From: Pseudoxanthomonas sp. PXM01
GTDB lineage: Bacteria > Pseudomonadota > Gammaproteobacteria > Xanthomonadales > Xanthomonadaceae
Direction: 5' to 3'
DNA: 64,000 nt
Assembly: GCF_014851815.1 (NCBI RefSeq)
Contig: NZ_JACVAJ010000001.1
Span: 496,001 to 560,000, forward strand
A program made the translations under genes and the position numbers. Numbering within the stretch: the stretch's first letter is position 1; each line of letters begins with the position of its first letter. Positions 25,906 to 36,200 of the stretch are shown here, piece after piece. The notes beneath the pieces are model-generated. The model was not told where the DNA came from, did no database searches, and saw only the letters and a program-made list of their open reading frames with translations.

Positions 25906-25923
25906 GGCGGCCCGAAGGCCGCC
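25906..25923 (-). terminator. Terminator after gdhB
   Basis: Read leftward: GGCGGCC-TTCG-GGCCGCC, a seven-base stem with a stable UUCG loop, followed by TTTTTTCTG. Located 26 bases past the gdhB stop and before nadK. Confidence 0.88.
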
Positions 25924-25948
25924 CCGTTTCCATTGCCGTGAGCGAAAC

Positions 25949-28900
25949 TCAGCCCTGCGAGGCCAGTTGCCCCAGACGCTGCACCGCCACCGATGCGGTC
26001 GGATAGTCGAGTGTCTTCTGAGCGGCCAGCTCGTTGAGCATGCTGAGCGTGAAGCGCAGGCCCGCGTCGTCACGACCCAGCCATGCCTTGACCTTGGCGT
26101 CGGCATTGGCGCCCGGAAGCGACAGCACCTGGTTGGCGAGCGTGCGCTGGTGCGCGGCGAGTTCGTCGCGCAACACGCCACGGGCCACCGCGTGCCAGCG
26201 TCCATCCACCTTCAGGGCCTCGATCTGGTCCTGCAGCCACGGCAGGTGCAGGGCCTCGCCCAGGCGGTAGTGGACCTTCGACACCTCGACCGGCTTGAGC
26301 TTGCGCGCGCGCGCCAGTTCGATGATGTCGCAGGACGGCTCCAGGTACGGCAGCGCGGCGATCTGGCCAGCCAGTGCCGCCGGCAGGCCCTTGTCCTTCC
26401 ATTCCTGCAGGCTGGCGTTGTACGCCGGACGCAGCGAATCCGGCAGCACCCCATCGGCCGCACGGATCTCGTTGAAGCCGTCGTGGTAACGCTCCACCGC
26501 GGTGGCGATCGCGGGGATCGGTCCCTGACGGGTCAGCAGCCAGCGGGTGAAGTTGCGCTGCACCTGCCAGATGACCTGCAGGGCGTCGATCTGCACCGAT
26601 TCCGGCACCTGGCCGTCCAGCGCGTCGATCTGGTTCCACAACGCCCGCGCATCCAGTGTTTCGCGGGTGATGGTGAACGCTTTGGCGACCTCTGCCGGCG
26701 AGCGGCCGGTGTCTTCCTGCATGCGCAGCAGGAAGGTGGCGCCCATGCGGTTGATGGTGGTGTTGGTGACGGCGGTGGCGATGATCTCGCGCTTCAGGCG
26801 GTGCTTCTCCATCTCCGAGGCGTACTTCTTCTGCAGCGGCTGCGGGAAGTAGCGCTGCAGCTCCTTGGACAGGTACGGATCTTCGGGGATGTCGGATTCC
26901 AGCAACTGCTGGAACGCCACCAGCTTCGAGTACGACAACAGCACCGACAGCTCGGGCCGGGTCAGGCCCTGCCCGCGTGCCTTGCGTTCCGCGAGCTCCG
27001 CATCGGACGGCAGGAACTCGATCTGGCGATCCAGCAGGCCTTGGGATTCCAGCGTCTGGATGAAATGCTGCTTCGAGCCCAGGCGCGACACGCTCATGCG
27101 CTCCATCAGGCTGATGGCCTGGTTCTGGCGGTAGTTGTCCCACAGCACCAGGTCGGCGACTTCGTCCGTCATGTCCGCGAGCAGCTTGTTGCGCGCGTCC
27201 ATCGACAGCTTCTTCGCCTGCACCACGCCGTTGAGCAGGATCTTGATGTTCACCTCATGGTCCGAGGTGTCCACGCCGGCGGAGTTGTCGATGAAGTCGG
27301 TATTGAGCAGTACGCCATGCTGCGCGGCTTCGATGCGGCCCAGCTGGGTCAGGCCCAGGTTGCCGCCCTCGCCCACGACCTTGCAGCGCAGGTCGCGGCC
27401 ATCGACGCGCAGGCCGTTGTTGGCGCGGTCGCCGACGTCGGCGTGCGTTTCGCTGGCGGCCTTGACGTAGGTGCCGATGCCGCCGTTCCACAGCAGGTCG
27501 ACCGGCGACTTGAGGATGGCGCTCATCAGTTCGTTCGGCGTCATCGACTTCACGCCGTCGGCGATGCCGAGCGCAGCACGCACTTCCGGCGTGATCTCGA
27601 TGGACTTGGCGCTGCGCGGGTGGATGCCACCGCCCTTGGAGATCAGCTTGGCGTCGTAGTCCGCCCAGCTGGAACGCGGCACCTTGAACATGCGGTCGCG
27701 TTCCTTGAATGACTTCGCCGCATCCGGGTTGGGATCCAGGAAGATGTGGCGGTGGTCGAACGCGGCCAGCAGGCGGATGTGTTCCGACAGCAGCATGCCG
27801 TTGCCGAACACGTCGCCCGACATGTCGCCGATGCCGACGCAGGTGAAGTCCTCGCTCTGGCTGTCGCGGTTCATCGCGCGGAAGTGGCGCTTGACCGACT
27901 CCCACGCGCCGCGCGCGGTGATGCCCATGCCCTTGTGGTCGTAGCCCACCGAACCGCCGGAGGCGAACGCATCGCCCATCCAGAAGCCATGCGCGATGGC
28001 CAGGCCGTTGGCGATGTCGGAGAACGTCGCCGTGCCCTTGTCGGCGGCGACGACCAGGTACGGATCGTCCTGGTCATGGCGCACCACGTCGACCGGCGGC
28101 ACGATCCTGTTGCCGACGATGTTGTCGGTGATGTCCAGCAAGCCCTGGATGAACAGCTTGTAGCAGGCGATGCCTTCGGCGAGCACGGCATCGCGGTCGC
28201 CACCCACCGGCGGGCGCTTGACGAAGAAGCCGCCCTTCGCGCCGACCGGCACGATGACGGTGTTCTTCACCATCTGCGCCTTCACCAGGCCCAGCACCTC
28301 GGTGCGGAAATCCTCGCGGCGGTCAGACCAGCGCAAACCGCCACGGGCCACCGGGCCGAAGCGCAGGTGCACGCCCTCCACACGCGGACCATAGACGAAG
28401 ATCTCGCGGTAAGGACGCGGCTTCGGCAGGTCCGGCACCTTGGCCGAATCGAACTTGAAGCTGATGGTGTGCGCCGACGTACCATCCTTGCCGACCTGGT
28501 AGAAGCTGGTGCGCAGGGTCGCTTCGATGGCGCCCATGAAGCCGCGCAGGATGCGGTCCTCGTCCAGGCTGGACACGCGGTCCATCAATTTCAGCAGCGC
28601 CTGGTGCGCCGCGTCGGCCTGCTGTTCGCGCTTGCCGTCGCGTGCATCGACCAGGGTGGCGAGCGTCTTCTGCGCGGACTCGTCGTTGCCCGCCAGCGGC
28701 TTCAGCTGCGCAGCGAAGCGCTCCTGGCCTTCCTTGATCTGCGCCTTGCTCTCGCTGCCGGTCGCCGGGTCGAAACGGGCTTCGAACAGTTCCACCAGCA
28801 GGCGTGCGAGCAACGGATAGCGGTTGAGGGTCTCTTCCACATAGCTCTGCGAGAACGGCACGCCGGTCTGCAGCAGGTACTTGCAGTAACCGCGCAGCAA

Positions 28901-31021
28901 CGCGACCTGGCGCCACGCCAGGCCGGCGCCCAGCACCAGCTTGTTGAACCCGTCGTTCTCCGCATCGCCGCGCCACACGCGGGCGAACGCGTCTTCGAAC
29001 GTCGGAGCCAGCCGCTCGACGTCGAACTCACCGCCTACCGGCTCGACCTCGAACTCCTGGATGTACCGCGCTCCCTGTGCGGTCTCCAGGCGGAACGGAT
29101 GCTCGGAGATCACGCGCAGGCCCATGTTCTCCATCAGCGGCAGCGCATCGGACAACGGGATGTCGGATTCCTGCTTGTACAGGTTCAGGCGCAGGCGGCC
29201 CTGGCCGGGACGCTTGCGGCGGGACTCGTGCAGGCTCAGGCGCAGGTCGTCCTTGCCATCGAGCGCGGCGAGGTGCTCGACGTCGCGCGCGGCGCCTTCC
29301 GGCGACACGACTTCGATGTAGCCCGCCGGCAGCGCACGGCCATAACCGCCGGCCAGCAGCAGACCCTTTGACTCGCCGTGACGGCCGATCAGCGTCTCGC
29401 GCAGATCGTCCTGCCAATTGCGCAACAGGTGGGCGATGTCGCCTTCGAGCGCGGACGTGTCCACCTCGACCTGCTCGCCTGCCTTCGGACGGATGGTGAT
29501 GTGCAACTGCGCCAGCGGGGATTCGCCCAGCAGCACGCTGCTGTCGACGTACTCGCCACGCATGGCGTCCTTCAGCAGCGACTCGATGCGCAGGCGCACG
29601 TCGGTGTTGAAGCGCTCGCGCGGGATATAGACCAGCGCCGAGTAGAAACGGCCGTAGCGGTCGCGACGCAGGAACAGCTTGCTGCGTACGCGCTCCTGAA
29701 GGCCGAGGATGCCCATCGAGGTGCGGAACAGTTCCTCGTCGCTGGACTGGAACAGCTCCTCGCGCGGCAGCGTCTCCAGGATGTGGCGCAGCGCCTTGCC
29801 GCTGTGGCCGCTGGGCGACAGGCCGGACTTCTGCATGACGTACTCGTGGCGCTCGCGCACCAGCGGGATCTCCCACGGGCGACGGTTGTAGGCACTCGAG
29901 GTGTACAGGCCGATGAAGCGCTGCTCGGCGATCGGATTGCCCTGCGCGTCGAACTCCAATACGCCGATATAGTCCATGTTGCCCGGACGGTGCACGGTGG
30001 AGCGGCGGTTGGTCTTGGTCAGGATCAGCGCGTCCACCGAGCCACCCTGCGGCAGGTAGTGCGCGGCCAGCGTCTTGATGTTGCGCGGCGGCGTGGTGTC
30101 GCCCTCGCGCAGCAGGCCCAGGCCGCTGTCCTCGACGGCGGCGAGGATGCCGGTGCGCTTCTCGACGCGGTACTCGCGGTAGCCGAAGAAGGTGAAGTGG
30201 TCAGCGGCAGCCCAGCGCAGGAACTCCTGCGCCTCGCGACGGCCGTCATCGTCCACCGGCATGCGGCGGGTGGCCATGTCGTCGGCCAGCGCCAGCATCT
30301 TCTCGCGCATGCTGGACCAGTCACGCACGATGGCGCGGACCTCCTCCAGGACGCTGCGGATGCGCTTCTCGACCTGCGCCATGTCTTCCGGCGGCAGGCG
30401 ATCGATCTCCAGCAGCATCAGCGACTCGTGCTTGCCCTCGCCCACCGCGGAGACCTTGCCGGCCTTGTCGCGGGTGAAGCGGACCAGCGGGTGGCCAAGC
30501 ACGTGCACGCCCACGCCCATCTCGGCCAGCGCCATGCTCACCGAATCGACCAGGAACGGCATGTCGTCGTTGACGATCTGCAGCACGGTGTGCGGCGACT
30601 CCCAGCCATGCGTCTTCAGGGAGGCATTGAAGATGCGCACGTTGGCGGTGCCCGGCTTGCGGCTGCGCGCGAACGCGAGCGTGTCCGCGGCGATCGCCGC
30701 CCAGCCATCGGCGCTGTGATGCGGGTACTCGTCCTCTTCCATGCGCTTGTAGAACGCGTCGGCGAACGTACGCGCCTCGGCCTGCGCCGCGGTGCCGGAT
30801 ACGCGCTTGCGGATGGCATCGAGAATGGGGGACAGCGAGAACGTGTCGCCCGACTTCACCGCTGCCTTGCCCTGCTCCCCTGCGGCCTTCGCCGCCTTCA
30901 CCGGTCGGGCAGCCACCTTCTTGGTGGGCGTCGCCTTCGGGCTCACCGACTTCGTGGCCTTTGCGGCTTCCGGTTTGGACGTCTTTTTCGAGGCTTTTTT
31001 GGGGCTGCGCGCAGCGTTCAT
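25949..31021 (-). CDS. gdhB: NAD-dependent glutamate dehydrogenase, 180-kDa class
   Basis: Oxidises glutamate to 2-oxoglutarate and ammonia, mainly for catabolism. 1690 residues, the large L_GDH type of Streptomyces, Pseudomonas and xanthomonads. N-terminal third with ACT-like regulatory domains; catalytic core at about 830-1240 with GGLRWSDRREDFRTEVLGL, QMVKNTVIVPVGAKGGFFVK and VGEGGNLGLTQLGRIE. The first 58 residues are an unusual Lys/Ala/Pro-rich low-complexity tail (KKASKKTSKPEAAKATKS), resembling histone H1 tails; a start further in is possible but no better start is visible. Terminator follows. Confidence 0.95.
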   Translation of the reverse strand: MNAARSPKKASKKTSKPEAAKATKSVSPKATPTKKVAARPVKAAKAAGEQGKAAVKSGDTFSLSPILDAIRKRVSGTAAQAEARTFADAFYKRMEEDEYPHHSADGWAAIAADTLAFARSRKPGTANVRIFNASLKTHGWESPHTVLQIVNDDMPFLVDSVSMALAEMGVGVHVLGHPLVRFTRDKAGKVSAVGEGKHESLMLLEIDRLPPEDMAQVEKRIRSVLEEVRAIVRDWSSMREKMLALADDMATRRMPVDDDGRREAQEFLRWAAADHFTFFGYREYRVEKRTGILAAVEDSGLGLLREGDTTPPRNIKTLAAHYLPQGGSVDALILTKTNRRSTVHRPGNMDYIGVLEFDAQGNPIAEQRFIGLYTSSAYNRRPWEIPLVRERHEYVMQKSGLSPSGHSGKALRHILETLPREELFQSSDEELFRTSMGILGLQERVRSKLFLRRDRYGRFYSALVYIPRERFNTDVRLRIESLLKDAMRGEYVDSSVLLGESPLAQLHITIRPKAGEQVEVDTSALEGDIAHLLRNWQDDLRETLIGRHGESKGLLLAGGYGRALPAGYIEVVSPEGAARDVEHLAALDGKDDLRLSLHESRRKRPGQGRLRLNLYKQESDIPLSDALPLMENMGLRVISEHPFRLETAQGARYIQEFEVEPVGGEFDVERLAPTFEDAFARVWRGDAENDGFNKLVLGAGLAWRQVALLRGYCKYLLQTGVPFSQSYVEETLNRYPLLARLLVELFEARFDPATGSESKAQIKEGQERFAAQLKPLAGNDESAQKTLATLVDARDGKREQQADAAHQALLKLMDRVSSLDEDRILRGFMGAIEATLRTSFYQVGKDGTSAHTISFKFDSAKVPDLPKPRPYREIFVYGPRVEGVHLRFGPVARGGLRWSDRREDFRTEVLGLVKAQMVKNTVIVPVGAKGGFFVKRPPVGGDRDAVLAEGIACYKLFIQGLLDITDNIVGNRIVPPVDVVRHDQDDPYLVVAADKGTATFSDIANGLAIAHGFWMGDAFASGGSVGYDHKGMGITARGAWESVKRHFRAMNRDSQSEDFTCVGIGDMSGDVFGNGMLLSEHIRLLAAFDHRHIFLDPNPDAAKSFKERDRMFKVPRSSWADYDAKLISKGGGIHPRSAKSIEITPEVRAALGIADGVKSMTPNELMSAILKSPVDLLWNGGIGTYVKAASETHADVGDRANNGLRVDGRDLRCKVVGEGGNLGLTQLGRIEAAQHGVLLNTDFIDNSAGVDTSDHEVNIKILLNGVVQAKKLSMDARNKLLADMTDEVADLVLWDNYRQNQAISLMERMSVSRLGSKQHFIQTLESQGLLDRQIEFLPSDAELAERKARGQGLTRPELSVLLSYSKLVAFQQLLESDIPEDPYLSKELQRYFPQPLQKKYASEMEKHRLKREIIATAVTNTTINRMGATFLLRMQEDTGRSPAEVAKAFTITRETLDARALWNQIDALDGQVPESVQIDALQVIWQVQRNFTRWLLTRQGPIPAIATAVERYHDGFNEIRAADGVLPDSLRPAYNASLQEWKDKGLPAALAGQIAALPYLEPSCDIIELARARKLKPVEVSKVHYRLGEALHLPWLQDQIEALKVDGRWHAVARGVLRDELAAHQRTLANQVLSLPGANADAKVKAWLGRDDAGLRFTLSMLNELAAQKTLDYPTASVAVQRLGQLASQG

Positions 31022-31332
31022 GCAGAGAATGACTCAACAAGTGGTAGTCGAATGGTCATTGTATCTCCGGGCGCCATGACAAAACTTGCTGCGAGGCGTC
31101 ATAAGCGTGGCTTGCAATCGCACGTGGGATTGTCTAGCGCGAGCCTGGTGCAGCGACCGGTTGCATGCGGCTCGGCGGATCGACGAGAACGACGCCAAGA
31201 TTCGGCAGTGCGCACAAGCAGGCCCCGCTCCATCACGTGTTCTTTACAAATTCCGTGCCCGCCTTTGCGCACGGAAATGCGGTGCTTTCAAGCCTGTCAA
31301 AATTCTAAACTGGACGGTATAGTCTAGACCCC
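31022..31332. promoter_or_regulatory. Divergent intergenic region gdhB / tetR
   Basis: 311 bases without a gene. At the right end is the tetR promoter and palindrome (separate entry). At the left, a TACAAT -10-like box on the minus strand (31058-31063) faces gdhB but lacks a convincing -35. I see no small gene, tRNA or terminator in the middle. Confidence 0.4.
31295..31328 (+). promoter_or_regulatory. Promoter and TetR operator candidate
   Basis: TATAGT (31318-31323) with a weak TGTCAA -35 (31295-31300) at 17 bases. The arms TCTAAACT (31304-31311) and AGTCTAGA (31321-31328) form a 7-of-8 inverted repeat that covers the -10, a typical TetR self-repression layout. The -10 ends nine bases before the ATG and there is no Shine-Dalgarno. 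Confidence 0.5.
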
Positions 31333-32040
31333 ATGCGCCCCGCCCCCACCCCTGCCGCGCCCGATCAACGTCGCGCCCGCGTCCACCAGGCCGTGCGCGA
31401 ACTCATGTCCGAACAGGGCTTCCGCATGAGCATGGATACCGTGGCGGCACGGGCAGGCTGCTCCAAGCAGACGCTTTACGCACACTTCGGCAGCAAGCAG
31501 GAGCTGTTGCGAAGCGTGATCGCCGAACACCAGGACCTGGCGACCGTACCGCTGTCGCCCGTGGTCGAGGACCCGCGTGCCGCACTGCTGGCGTTCGCGA
31601 GGGAACACCTCCGGCACCTCAACGATCCCATCATCGTCTCCACCAGCCGCCTGCTGACCGCGGAAGCGCACCAGTTTCCCGACGAATCGCGCGATCTCTA
31701 CCAGCAAGCCTGCGATACTTTGGTCCAGCGCCTCGCCACCTGGCTGCAGCATGCGATGGACCAGGGCCGGCTGAGGCATGACGATCCGCACTACGCCGCG
31801 GAGCTGCTGCTCAGCATGATCGTGGGAATGGATTTCGAACGGCAGCGTTTCGGCGTGGCCCACCGCGCAGGCGACCGTGCGCGCCGACGCTGGGCCGAAT
31901 TCTCGATCGACACCTTCCTGCGAGCCTTCGCCCCCACGCCCGAAGACGACGCTCCGGCGCCCTCTCCTGCGGGCCGCCGTATCCGCTCACCGCATTCCTC
32001 TCCCACGTCTCCAAGAAAAAGAAACGGAGTTTCCCCATGA
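31333..32040 (+). CDS. TetR/AcrR-family transcriptional regulator
   Basis: 235 residues. N-terminal HTH at residues 15-60 (RARVHQAVRELMSEQGFRMS, CSKQTLYAHFGSKQELL), then a ligand-binding domain of the type seen in efflux repressors (DTLVQRLATWLQHAM, AAELLLSMIVGMDFERQRFG). Its last codons overlap the start of the first efflux gene by four bases (ATGA), so it is co-transcribed with the pump and is likely its repressor. The C-terminal 35 residues are Pro/Ser-rich and probably disordered. Confidence 0.93.
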   Translation: MRPAPTPAAPDQRRARVHQAVRELMSEQGFRMSMDTVAARAGCSKQTLYAHFGSKQELLRSVIAEHQDLATVPLSPVVEDPRAALLAFAREHLRHLNDPIIVSTSRLLTAEAHQFPDESRDLYQQACDTLVQRLATWLQHAMDQGRLRHDDPHYAAELLLSMIVGMDFERQRFGVAHRAGDRARRRWAEFSIDTFLRAFAPTPEDDAPAPSPAGRRIRSPHSSPTSPRKRNGVSP

Positions 32041-33218
32041 CGTCCCCCATCCGTTCCCTCGCCCTGGCCAGCGCACTGCTGGCGGTCCTCGCGGCCTGCA
32101 GCAAGCCCGAACAGCAGCAGATGCCGCCGCCCGAAGTGGTGGTGATGAGCGCCACGCCAAAGGACGTGCCGCTGCAGCGCGACCTGGTGGGCCGCCTCTC
32201 GCCGATCCGCAGTTCCGACGTGCGCGCCCGCGTGGCCGGCGTGGTGCAGAAGCGCGTCTACCAGGAAGGCAGCGATGTGAAGGAAGGCCAGACGCTGTTC
32301 CTCATCGATCCTGCTCCGCTGCAGGCATCGCTCAGCGCGGCGCAGGCAAGCCTGGCGTCGGCACAGGCGACCTACGCGAACGCCAAGGTGTCCGCCGACC
32401 GCGCACGCCAGCTGGCGCCACAGAAGTTCGTATCCAAGTCGGACCTGGACAACGCCGAAGCCGCCGAGCGCAGCGCCGCCGCCGCCGTGCAGCAGGCCCG
32501 CGCGAATGTGGAAGCTGCCCGCATCAACCTGGGCTATGCCTCGGTCACCGCGCCTATCTCCGGCCGCGCCGGCAAGCAGCAGGTCACCGAAGGCGCGCTG
32601 GTCGGCCAGGGCGACGCCACGCTGCTTACCACCATCGACCAGATCGATTCGCTGTACGCCAACTTCTCGATGAGCTCGAGCGAGCTGCAGACCCTGCGCC
32701 AGGCACAGGGCGACGGCAAGGTGCAGCTGGCGGGCGAAGGCCAGCGCACCGTGCAGGTGATCCTGCCGAACGGCCAGGCCATCGACCAGACCGGCACGCT
32801 GGACTTCTCCGATACCGTCGTCGACCCCGCCACCGGCAGCGTCTCGCTGCGCGCCACCGTACCGAACGCCGACCGCACGCTGTTGCCCGGCACCTTCGTC
32901 ACCCTGCGCGCGACGCTGGGTGAACAGAAGGGCGCGTTCCTGGTCCCGCAGGGCGCCATCCAGCGCGACACCGTCAGCGCCTTCGCCATGGTGATCGGCA
33001 AGGACGGCAACGTCGTTCGCAAGAACATCACCACCCAGCAGGCCATCGGCGCCGACTGGCTGGTCACCGACGGCCTGACGGCCGGCGACCAGCTCATCGT
33101 CGAAGGCCTGCAGAAGGTCAAGGAAGGCGCACCCGCCAAGGGCGTGACCGCCGAACAGGCCGCTGCCGCGAAAGCCGCGCAGGCCAAGCCCGCGCCGGCG
33201 CAAGGCAAGGCCGAATAA
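32037..33218 (+). CDS. RND efflux periplasmic adaptor (AcrA-like lipoprotein)
   Basis: 393 residues. Lipoprotein signal SALLAVLAACSKPEQ with lipobox LAAC. Membrane fusion protein domains: lipoyl half-motifs VRARVAGVVQKRVYQEGSDV and VTAPISGRAGKQQV around an Ala-rich hairpin (AQASLASAQATYANAKVSAD), then beta-barrel and membrane-proximal parts. Hydrophobic/Ala-Lys tail at the end. Links the RND pump to an outer-membrane channel. Ribosome site GGAG; 15 bases before the permease. Confidence 0.95.
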   Translation: MTSPIRSLALASALLAVLAACSKPEQQQMPPPEVVVMSATPKDVPLQRDLVGRLSPIRSSDVRARVAGVVQKRVYQEGSDVKEGQTLFLIDPAPLQASLSAAQASLASAQATYANAKVSADRARQLAPQKFVSKSDLDNAEAAERSAAAAVQQARANVEAARINLGYASVTAPISGRAGKQQVTEGALVGQGDATLLTTIDQIDSLYANFSMSSSELQTLRQAQGDGKVQLAGEGQRTVQVILPNGQAIDQTGTLDFSDTVVDPATGSVSLRATVPNADRTLLPGTFVTLRATLGEQKGAFLVPQGAIQRDTVSAFAMVIGKDGNVVRKNITTQQAIGADWLVTDGLTAGDQLIVEGLQKVKEGAPAKGVTAEQAAAAKAAQAKPAPAQGKAE

Positions 33219-33233
33219 GAAGGACCCGCCCCC

Positions 33234-36200
33234 ATGCCCAAGTTCTTCATCAACCATCCGATCTTCGCCTGGGTCGTGTCGATCCTGATCTCGCTCGCCG
33301 GCGTGATCGCGATCCTCAACCTCGGCGTCGAGTCCTATCCCTCCATCGCACCGCCGCAGGTCACGGTGGGCGCCACCTACCCCGGCGCCAGCGCCGAGAC
33401 CACCGAGCGCTCGGTGACCCAGGTCATCGAGCAACAGCTCACCGGTATCGACAACCTGCTGTATTTCAGCTCCAGTTCCAGCTCATCCGGTCGCGCCACG
33501 ATCACCCTGACGTTCGAGACGGGCACCGACGCGGACATCGCGCAGGTGCAGGTGCAGAACAAGGTCTCGCTGGCGACGCCGCGCCTGCCGAGCGAAGTCA
33601 CCGCACAGGGCGTGGTGGTGGCCAAGGCCAACGCCGGCTTCCTGATGGTGGTGGGCCTGCAGTCCGACAACCCGAGCATCGACCGCAACCGCCTGAACGA
33701 CATCGTCGCCTCGCGCGTGCTGGACCAGATCTCGCGCGTCCCCGGCGTCGGCAGCACGCAGCACTTCGGTTCCGAGTACGCCATGAACCTGTGGCTGGAC
33801 CCGGGCAAGCTGCAGGGCTACAACCTGTCGGCCACCGAAGTGCTGACCGCGGTACGCAGCCAGAACGTGCAGTTCGCCGCCGGTTCGGTCGGCTCCGATC
33901 CCGCACCCGAAGGCCAGGCGTTCACCGCGACGGTGTCGGCGGAGGGTCGCTTCACCTCGCCGGACCAGTTCGAGCAGATCATCCTGCGCGCCAACAGCGA
34001 CGGTTCGACCGTGCGCCTGAAGGACGTCGCGCGCGTCGAGTTCGGCGCGCAGAACTTCGGCTTCGATACCCAGTTCAACGGCAAGCCCGTCGGCGCCTTC
34101 GCCATCCAGCTGCTGCCGGGCGCCAATGCACTGAACGTGGCCGAGGCCGTGCGCGCCAAGATGGACGAGCTGCAGCCCAGCTTCCCGCCCGGCGTCAGCT
34201 GGTTCTCGCCGTACGACACCACCACCTTCGTCAAGATCTCGATCGAGGAAGTCGTCAAGACGCTGATCGAGGCGGTGATCCTGGTGTTCCTGGTGATGCT
34301 GGTGTTCCTGCAGAACTTCCGCGCCACCATCATCCCCACGCTGGTCATCCCGGTCGCCCTGCTGGGCACCTTCTGGGGCCTCAGCCTGATCGGCTTCACC
34401 ATCAACCAGCTGACCATGTTCGCACTGGTGCTGGCCATCGGTATCGTGGTGGACGACGCCATCGTGGTGATCGAGAACGTCGAGCGCATCATGGCGGAGG
34501 AAAAACTCCCGCCGCGCGAAGCGACGATCAAGGCGATGGGCCAGATCACCGGCGCCGTCATCGCGATCACCGTGGTGCTGGCGGCGGTGTTCATCCCGTC
34601 GGCGCTGCAGGGCGGTGCCTCGGGCGAGATCTACAAGCAGTTCGCGCTGACCATCGCCATCTCGATGGCCTTCTCGGCGTTCCTGGCGCTGGGCTTCACC
34701 CCGGCGCTGTGCGCGACGTTCCTGAAGCAGCACGAGCACGACAGCCACGAGAAGAAGAACATCGTCTTCCGTACCTTCGAGAAGTACTACGGCAAGATCG
34801 AGAAGACCTACGTCGGCCACATCGGCGCGGCCATCAAGCATGCGCCGCGCTGGATGATCGTGTTCGCCCTGTTGACGGTGCTGGCCGGCTTCATGTTCAC
34901 CAAGCTGCCCAGCAGCTTCGTGCCCGAGGAAGACCAGGGCTACGCGCTGGCCATCGTGCAGCTGCCACCGGGCAACTCGCTGCAGAAGACCAAGCAGGTG
35001 TTCACCCAGATCCGCGGCACACTGCAGCAGATGGACGGCTTCGACAGCGTCATGGAGATCTCCGGCTTCAGCTTCCTGGGCCAAGGCGAGAACGTGGGCA
35101 TGGCCTTCATCCGCCTCAAGCACTGGGACGAGCGCGACGTCACCGTGCCGGAGTTCATCCAGCAGGCCAACCAGCGCCTGTACGGTATCAAGGGCGCGCA
35201 GATCTTCGTGGTGAACCTGCCGACCATCCAGGGCCTCGGCCAGTTCGGCGGCTTCGACATGTGGCTGCAGGACCGTGCGGGCCTGGGCGAGGAAGCCCTG
35301 ATGGCCGCCCGCAATCAGCTGCTGGGCGCGGCGGCGCAGGACAAGGGGCTGATGGCGGTGCGTCCCAACACGCTGGAGAACGCCCCGCAGCTGCAGTTGC
35401 ACGTGGACCGCGTGCAGTCGCAGGCGATGGGCATGTCGTTGAGCGACATCTACAACGGCATCCAGCTGATGCTGGCGCCGGTGTATGTCAACGACTTCTT
35501 CTATGAAGGCCGCATCAAGCGCGTGAACATGCGCGCCGACGCCCCGTACCGCACCGGCGCGGACTCGCTGGCGCGCATCTATTCGCCCAGCAGCCAGCAG
35601 ACCGACGCCAGCGGCGGCCGCGCGATGATCCCGCTGTCCAACGTGGTGCAGTCCTCGTGGGCCTCGGTGCCGCCGTCGCTGTCGCGCTACAACGGCTACT
35701 CCGCGGTCAACATCAACGGTGCCGCCGCACCGGGCAGTTCGTCCGGCCAGGCGATGACGACCATGGAGAACATCGTCACCGAGCAGCTGCCGCAGGGCTT
35801 CGGCTACGACTGGAGCGGCATGTCGTACCAGGAGATCCTGGCCGGCAACAGCGCCACGCTGCTGATGGTGCTGTCGATCGTGGTGGTGTTCCTCTGCCTG
35901 GCCGCGTTGTACGAAAGCTGGTCGATCCCGGTGGCGGTGCTGCTGGTGGTGCCCCTGGGCGCCCTGGGCGCGCTGGCCTTCACCATGATGCGCGGGCTGT
36001 CGAACGACCTGTTCTTCAAGATCGGCCTGATCACCATCATCGGCCTGGCAGCGAAGAACGCGATCCTGATCGTCGAGTTCGCCGTCATGGAACGCAAGCA
36101 GGGCAAGACGCTGCGCGATGCGGTCATCACGGCCTCGCACCTGCGCTTCCGCCCGATCCTGATGACCTCGTTCGCCTTCATCATGGGCGTGCTGCCGATG

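Noticed and set aside
25139..27712. An 857-codon plus-strand frame opposite gdhB and nadK
   Set aside because: Antisense of the two recognised genes; no ribosome site or conserved motif.
27746..31327. Long plus-strand frames (541 and 649 codons) opposite gdhB
   Set aside because: Same codon-bias effect; the minus-strand gene is a conserved 1690-residue enzyme.
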